Below, one piece after another: positions 60,197 to 64,000 of a stretch of 64,000 nt of DNA. The position numbers were made by a program, and so were the translations under genes. The stretch is from Bradyrhizobium sp. CCBAU 53421 (GTDB taxonomy: Bacteria > Pseudomonadota > Alphaproteobacteria > Rhizobiales > Xanthobacteraceae). Within the stretch, counting starts at the first letter, position 1, and each line of letters opens with the position of its first letter. Below the pieces are notes generated by a model that was given only the letters and a program-made list of their open reading frames with translations, did not search any database and had not been told where the DNA came from. The DNA lies in the NCBI RefSeq assembly GCF_015291625.1, contig NZ_CP030047.1, positions 7,006,001-7,070,000 of the forward strand, in the 5' to 3' direction.

Positions 60197-60457
60197 ACTC
60201 TATCCGGTCGCATCGACAATCTCTGAGGGTTCTCGGAGCGCTTCTGTGATGTGAGCGTAACGCCAGAGCTCGGATGCCCCCAAGGAAACAGCCTGGGGAC
60301 GCATCCGGGCGGTGCGCAGCCTGATCGGCTTTTTCGAATCGCGCGAGCACGTCGGCTTCGACGGCTTTCTTCACGTGCAAACGTGGCCCGACCGTTGCCT
60401 CGCTCGTCCGGCGCTGCAACGTGGACTTGAAGTGACGGGACTGAGCGAGAGAAAAAT

Positions 60458-61105
60458 ATGAAGAGTATCCTACATATTGATTGCAGCCCGCGCGCGGAAT
60501 CCCACAGCCGGCAGCTTTCGGCAGCGATCGTCGAGAAGCTCCTTGAAGTCGCGCCCGGCGCGAGCATCTGCCGACGGGATTTCGGCCCCGCTCCACTGCC
60601 GCATGCCGCTCCTGATTACGCCACGACCCTATCGTCGGCGGCAACTTTGGCCGCGCCCCTGAAGGGGTCGCTGGATCTTTCTGAAATGCTCATCCAGGAG
60701 ATCGAGGCGGCGGATGCGATCGTCATTGGAACGCCCATGCACAACCTCACCGTTCCCTCGGTCCTCAAGGCGTGGATCGACCAGATCTTGCGCGCCGGCC
60801 GCACCTTTAAATCGACGCCGGCTGGGAAAGTGGGAAAGCTCCATGATCGCCCGGTGTTCATCGCCATCGCTTCCGGTGGCGTCTTCGCCGGCGACCGGGC
60901 CAACCAGCCCGATTTCCTCACGCCGTATCTTGCAACCGTGCTGGGCTCCATTGGCCTGAAAACCCTGCAATTTTTCTCCGTGCAGGCCACCGCGTTTCTT
61001 GAGGGAGATAGCGCCACATCAGCGCGGGCAAAGGCGCTCGCGGCGATCGACCTGACGGTCATGAGGAACGTTGCATGTCCCGCGACTGTCGAAGGTGAGC
61101 GATGA
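60458..61105 (+). CDS. azoR: FMN-dependent NADH-azoreductase
   Basis: A 215-residue flavodoxin-fold reductase. It begins MKSILHIDCSPRAESHSRQLSAAIVEKL (FMN phosphate loop SPR...S), with ADAIVIGTPMHNLTVPSVLKAWIDQILRAGRTFKST and FIAIASGGVFAG as further FMN-contacting motifs. AzoR/AcpD enzymes reduce azo compounds and quinones with NADH. Last intact gene of the redox cluster; its stop overlaps the ATG of a broken SDR gene by the ATGA arrangement. Confidence 0.9.
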   Translation: MKSILHIDCSPRAESHSRQLSAAIVEKLLEVAPGASICRRDFGPAPLPHAAPDYATTLSSAATLAAPLKGSLDLSEMLIQEIEAADAIVIGTPMHNLTVPSVLKAWIDQILRAGRTFKSTPAGKVGKLHDRPVFIAIASGGVFAGDRANQPDFLTPYLATVLGSIGLKTLQFFSVQATAFLEGDSATSARAKALAAIDLTVMRNVACPATVEGER

Positions 61106-61340
61106 AGACAGTCTGATCGGCCGCACCGGGCTGATCGGCGCGAAGACTGTCGCCATTGTTCGCCAAGGCAGCCACGACATCATCGCGGCATCGCGCTAAG
61201 CTGGCGTCAACACCGTCACCGGAGAAAGGCTCAAAGAAGCCGTGCCTGGCGCGCCGGCGGTGGTCGACGCCGCCAGTGCGCCGTCATTCGACGACAAGGC
61301 GCAGAAGCTCTCGGACGAAGCACGCTCAGGGGTCCACTGA
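61102..61340 (+). pseudogene. NAD(P)-binding SDR gene fragment, frameshifted and with a stop codon
   Basis: ATG 61102 begins MKTV but the following Rossmann segment (LIGRTGLIGAKTVAIVRQGSHDIIAASR) is in another frame, a single missing G near 61112 explaining the shift. A TAA follows, after which AGVNTVTGERLKEAVPGAPAVVDAASAPSFDDKA continues in the same frame. Only the first third of an NAD(P)H-binding epimerase-like enzyme remains. It was translationally coupled to the azoreductase gene. Confidence 0.75.
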
Positions 61341-61373
61341 AGACCATCACGGCGCGAGCGCGGCGCGGATGTC

Positions 61374-61832
61374 TCAATCGCGTGATTGTGGAGGAGGACG
61401 CTTCAGCCTTAGAAGGTCCGTCACCTCGTGCCGATCGGCCGCGGATGAGACAGTAGCATTCAACCATTTTCCGTCAGGATATGTTCGGGCTTCATCGTAG
61501 ATCTTGACCAACCGCGAGCTCCACCCGTAACGCCGCGCCTCAAACTTCTCTCGCTCTGCTGCCCCCAAGACCACTTCGACCGAAAACTGTTTGTATTCCG
61601 GCAGGAAAGTGCAGAATGCCTTCGACTTCTTGTAACGCAGGGACCAGCCGCGCTTCTTGCCACGATAGAGCCAATCCGGCACGAAAACAGCGGGGTAATA
61701 TGCCTCGATCCAGTTGCGCAGCTCGGCCCAATGGGCGAACGCCTTCGGCCCGATCCAGTCGCGGACAAATCCGTCATTGGGCGGCGCTGATTTATCGGTG
61801 ATCCTGTCGCCGATCCGAGGTGATTGTTCCAT
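61374..61832 (-). CDS. DUF3788 family protein
   Basis: A 152-residue soluble protein with the DUF3788 pattern: IGPKAFAHWAELRNWIEAYYPAVFVPDWLYRGKKRGWSLRYKKSKAFCTFLPEYKQFSVEVVLGAAEREKFE and YPDGKWLNATVSS. The family is small, widespread and of unknown function (the fold is related to YdhG/DUF1801-like proteins). ATG 61832 opens the frame. It overlaps no other gene and faces the SDR remnant. Confidence 0.85.
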   Translation of the reverse strand: MEQSPRIGDRITDKSAPPNDGFVRDWIGPKAFAHWAELRNWIEAYYPAVFVPDWLYRGKKRGWSLRYKKSKAFCTFLPEYKQFSVEVVLGAAEREKFEARRYGWSSRLVKIYDEARTYPDGKWLNATVSSAADRHEVTDLLRLKRPPPQSRD

Positions 61833-62169
61833 GCCGGTTTCCTTTATATCGCAACTCTATGTCGTAAGAATCGGAAGACTTGAGCCGCATGATCGGCCGT
61901 TCAGCAGCAAACGAGTCCGAACAGGCGGCATGGTCCGTCCCAAGCGGTCGCCGCGTCAGTGCTTGCGCATGAACGCGAGACATTCGGCAAGGCGATATTG
62001 ACGATCGCGCTTGCGAGGGAGCCTGGACCAGGTCCAACCGAGACACAGAGCATTGCGCAGCGACGCTTCGACGCCGTTAAACTCATCATAGCTTTTCAAT
62101 CTTCCAGCTTGCCGCACCAGCTCGCGGAATTCGACATTACCTCCGCGAAACTGCGGCACATACGGTCGC
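61833..62169. other. Intergenic stretch, possible short minus-strand frame
   Basis: About 340 bases. A minus-strand open frame (61956-62201) reads KSYDEFNGVEASLRNALCLGWTWSRLPRKRDRQYRLAECLAFMRKH; it has coding-like composition but no known family, and overlaps the cytochrome P460 gene end, so it is not called. Confidence 0.35.
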
Positions 62170-62745
62170 CTAATGACGCAGGACGGGATATCCATTCGCA
62201 TAAATCCAGTCCGAGGCCTGGGCAGGCAGATGGCAACCCTGGCAATCGGAACGGTAGTCTGTCGAGGCGGTTTGGAGCGGCTTGTCCGCGTCGAACCACG
62301 ACCATCCCCACCCGTCGCCCCACAACGGGTTGCCGAGATGCGTCCCCTTGCTGTCTCTCACCATGACGAACCAGCCCTTGAGCTTGTCGGCGTGGCTTAC
62401 CGTGCCGGTGGTCATTTCGTTCGTCGATGCCGAGAAGACCTCTTTCACCAGAACGGCGCCGTCCGGGAAGTGCCCCATCTTCCGGTAGGCGTCGACCGCT
62501 CCCGGGGATGCGTAGACGGCGTGGATCTCCTTCGAGCCCTGGCCGCCGTCGGCGGCAATCGCCCAGCTGCCGAGCGATTGGTAGAGGGTTCGGTAGTCCG
62601 CCGGCACGCGCAGGTGCCCGGCGGCATCCGCAAGGTTGGCGGTTGGGCCAGCCGTAGCAGCTAGCCCGATCTGCGCGAGCGTCGCCACGGTGCCGGCAAC
62701 CAGCAAGACGGCGACAGCCAGACCGACGGTCCTCGGCAATTTCAT
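62170..62745 (-). CDS. Cytochrome P460 family protein
   Basis: A 191-residue exported c-type heme protein with signal peptide MKLPRTVGLAVAVLLVAGTVATLAQIGLAATA. The heme motif CQGCH is at about residues 168-172 (DCQGCHLPAQASDWIY), and the P460 fold is seen in VPADYRTLYQSLGSWAIA, EIHAVYASPGAVDAYRKMGHFPDGAVLVKEVFSA and GWFVMVRDSKGTHLGNPLWGDGWGWSWF. Cytochrome P460 enzymes oxidise hydroxylamine or NO in some bacteria, while others have unassigned roles; the cross-linking Lys cannot be assigned by eye. ATG 62745 follows GGAGG. Confidence 0.88.
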   Translation of the reverse strand: MKLPRTVGLAVAVLLVAGTVATLAQIGLAATAGPTANLADAAGHLRVPADYRTLYQSLGSWAIAADGGQGSKEIHAVYASPGAVDAYRKMGHFPDGAVLVKEVFSASTNEMTTGTVSHADKLKGWFVMVRDSKGTHLGNPLWGDGWGWSWFDADKPLQTASTDYRSDCQGCHLPAQASDWIYANGYPVLRH

Positions 62746-63196
62746 GGAGGTCTCCTTTTAAGCTCGCGCGCGGCACGCTGAATCAGCGGCCACGGCTTCG
62801 ATCACTGTTTCCATCGCTGTGGAGCCAAACGCGTGTGCTCGGCCGGCCTGGTCACCCCAAAGATCGGACACCGCCGACGAAATTAGAAATTCCCTTTGGA
62901 CATGCATTCGATAGGCGTGAGATATCGTCGTCCAAAGGGGCTGTGGGCCGGCCTTCGGTCCGCCCACCGACACGTCGAGGAGCGCACCGTACTCGACGTG
63001 TCGGGCGGCGCAGGAGGACACGAACGGCACTTGGCGATTACCCCGTTCATGTCGCCTCGCAACGCAGCCACGCGCGAGCCTCGATCCGTACCCTGGGCCG
63101 CACAACTCTTGTCGCACCTCCGGTTGGACAAGGACGACGCGACCGTCTTCGACCTCGTCGTGGACGACTGCGAACGCGCTTATGCCGAGGGGCATT
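62746..63196. other. Intergenic stretch without a supported gene
   Basis: About 450 bases between two minus-strand genes. Open frames of 140-200 codons on both strands cover it, but their composition is unlike any family and they overlap the peroxiredoxin gene. None was accepted. Confidence 0.4.
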
Positions 63197-63916
63197 TCAA
63201 GCCGGCTCATCACCCGATTGTCCCGGATGCAGCTTTCCACCCTCCGCCTTCCACGAGGACGTGGAGGCGGCCTGGCGCAGCGAAGCCAGGATTTGCGCCG
63301 GGTCCTCCCGTATCGTGAAGTCGGGCTCGACGAACGCGCTCCGAATACGGCCTTCTGCATCGATCACGTAGGTCGCCGGAATGGGCAACATCCAGACCGT
63401 TGACCCGTGCCGGGCCCCGAAGTCGAAGCCCAGCCCGGAGTAGTGTGCTTTGGTCTCGTCGGGCACCTGGAACAGCACGCCATACGACATGGCAACGTCG
63501 TAATCGACGTCAGAGAGCACCTTTAGGTCCAAGCCCAGGCTCCACTTGAGCTGCCGCGGGAAGTCCCTCGTCTCGGGTGTCACGACCGCAAGCGTCGCCC
63601 CGATGCTCTCGAACTCGTCCCTCGCGGCCTGGAGGGCGCAAAGCTCAGCGGTGCAGAAAGGACACCAGCCGCCTCGGAAGAAACTCAGGACGAGGGGTCC
63701 GTTGCGGCGCAGCTGTTCGGAGGAGTGCAGACGGCCATCGGCATCCGGCAGGAGGAAGTCTGGCGCGCGGTCTCCCGCCTTCAACGCGTGCGATGCCATG
63801 TCCGTTTCGCGGAGCCAGCCCACGAGGTGGTTGTATGCCTCCCAGTCCGCGGCGCTGAACGTTGTCAATAGCTCGATGCGAATCCGGTCGAGTGTCTTGT
63901 CAGTCCGGTCTTTCAT
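63197..63916 (-). CDS. Peroxiredoxin-like (AhpC/TSA family) protein
   Basis: A thioredoxin-fold protein of about 239 residues. The segment LKAGDRAPDFLLPDADGRLHSSEQLRRNGPLVLSFFRGGWCPFCTAELCAL carries the peroxidatic Cys in a CPFC motif, followed by ATLAVVTPETRDFPRQLK and PATYVIDAEGRIRSAFVEPDFTIREDP. This matches the atypical peroxiredoxin-like group with Cys-x2-Cys (PF00578) rather than classical 2-Cys enzymes. ATG 63916 is a reasonable start but upstream in-frame ATGs (63988 and others) are possible and no clear ribosome-binding site was seen; the upstream region is cut by the window end. Confidence 0.82.
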   Translation of the reverse strand: MKDRTDKTLDRIRIELLTTFSAADWEAYNHLVGWLRETDMASHALKAGDRAPDFLLPDADGRLHSSEQLRRNGPLVLSFFRGGWCPFCTAELCALQAARDEFESIGATLAVVTPETRDFPRQLKWSLGLDLKVLSDVDYDVAMSYGVLFQVPDETKAHYSGLGFDFGARHGSTVWMLPIPATYVIDAEGRIRSAFVEPDFTIREDPAQILASLRQAASTSSWKAEGGKLHPGQSGDEPA

Positions 63917-64000
63917 TGGTGGGGATTCGTTGGACTGCGGAGCGATTGGCTGGAAGCGGGCGGTCGCCGGCATGCGTATCATGGTCATGCGGACGCCCTT

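Noticed and set aside
62896..63318. Plus-strand open frame of 140 codons
   Set aside because: It overlaps the peroxiredoxin gene end and the intergenic stretch, with no family signature or ribosome-binding site.
1..64000. CRISPR arrays, intact tRNA or rRNA genes and integrases
   Set aside because: No regularly spaced repeats, no complete cloverleaf, no rRNA-like sequence and no tyrosine or serine recombinase motif were seen on either strand.

Overview
The window looks like a chromosomal accessory region of a Bradyrhizobium-type alphaproteobacterium. The base composition is GC-rich. There are Omp25-like beta-barrel proteins with the AADLP.. maturation region, small conserved proteins of Bradyrhizobium character, many AraC regulators, and a ParB-like/DUF736 pair typical of rhizobial mobile islands. 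The species assignment is inferred from family resemblance only.

Layout. (1) 0.3-8 kb: envelope and stress genes (DUF1254 protein, DUF2721 membrane protein, two Omp25-like proteins, an HdeA-like protein, one of two paralogous Tyr/Pro-tailed exported proteins). (2) 4.2-15 kb: a patch of AraC-family regulators (four full-length, one reduced to its DNA-binding domain, one nonsense pseudogene), with the second Tyr/Pro-tailed paralogue. (3) 16-28.5 kb: Crp/Fnr regulator, a BTAD-TolB-TPR regulator, a double-glycine-leader bacteriocin-like peptide, a tryptophan dioxygenase/kynureninase-like pair, a class III cyclase-TolB-TPR protein, a YncE-like beta-propeller, bacterioferritin and a VOC protein. 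(4) 28.9-40.4 kb: an aromatic catabolism block. One operon (binding protein, nitroreductase, hydroxylaminobenzoate lyase-like DUF4863 protein, PcaH, PcaG) reads as 4-nitrobenzoate -> 4-hydroxylaminobenzoate -> protocatechuate -> ring cleavage, with a divergent LysR gene. Beside it is a three-component Rieske oxygenase, an SDR, a second binding protein and a MarR gene. Two almost identical promoters there carry a palindrome in the -35/-10 spacer. (5) 40.6-46.2 kb: a four-carbon acid sugar module (KdgT-like permease, DUF1537 kinase, PdxA-like dehydrogenase, DeoR regulator) bracketed by two copies of the 3' half of a CAT-anticodon tRNA. (6) 46.4-55 kb: small proteins, decayed genes, a chimeric IS481/IS630-type transposase and an island remnant with DUF736 and a large ParB-like protein. 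(7) 55.3-64 kb: AraC regulator, then a redox/electrophile cluster (MDR reductase, nitroreductase, AhpD-like protein, azoreductase), DUF3788, cytochrome P460 and a peroxiredoxin-like protein.

Several genes are visibly broken: an AraC gene, an alpha/beta hydrolase, an NAD(P)-binding gene cut at the catabolic block edge, a cupin gene, thrS, a small protein, a GMC oxidoreductase and an SDR gene. Together with the tRNA fragments and the transposase, this marks the region as one built by repeated insertion and decay. No intact rRNA, intact tRNA, CRISPR array or integrase gene was found.
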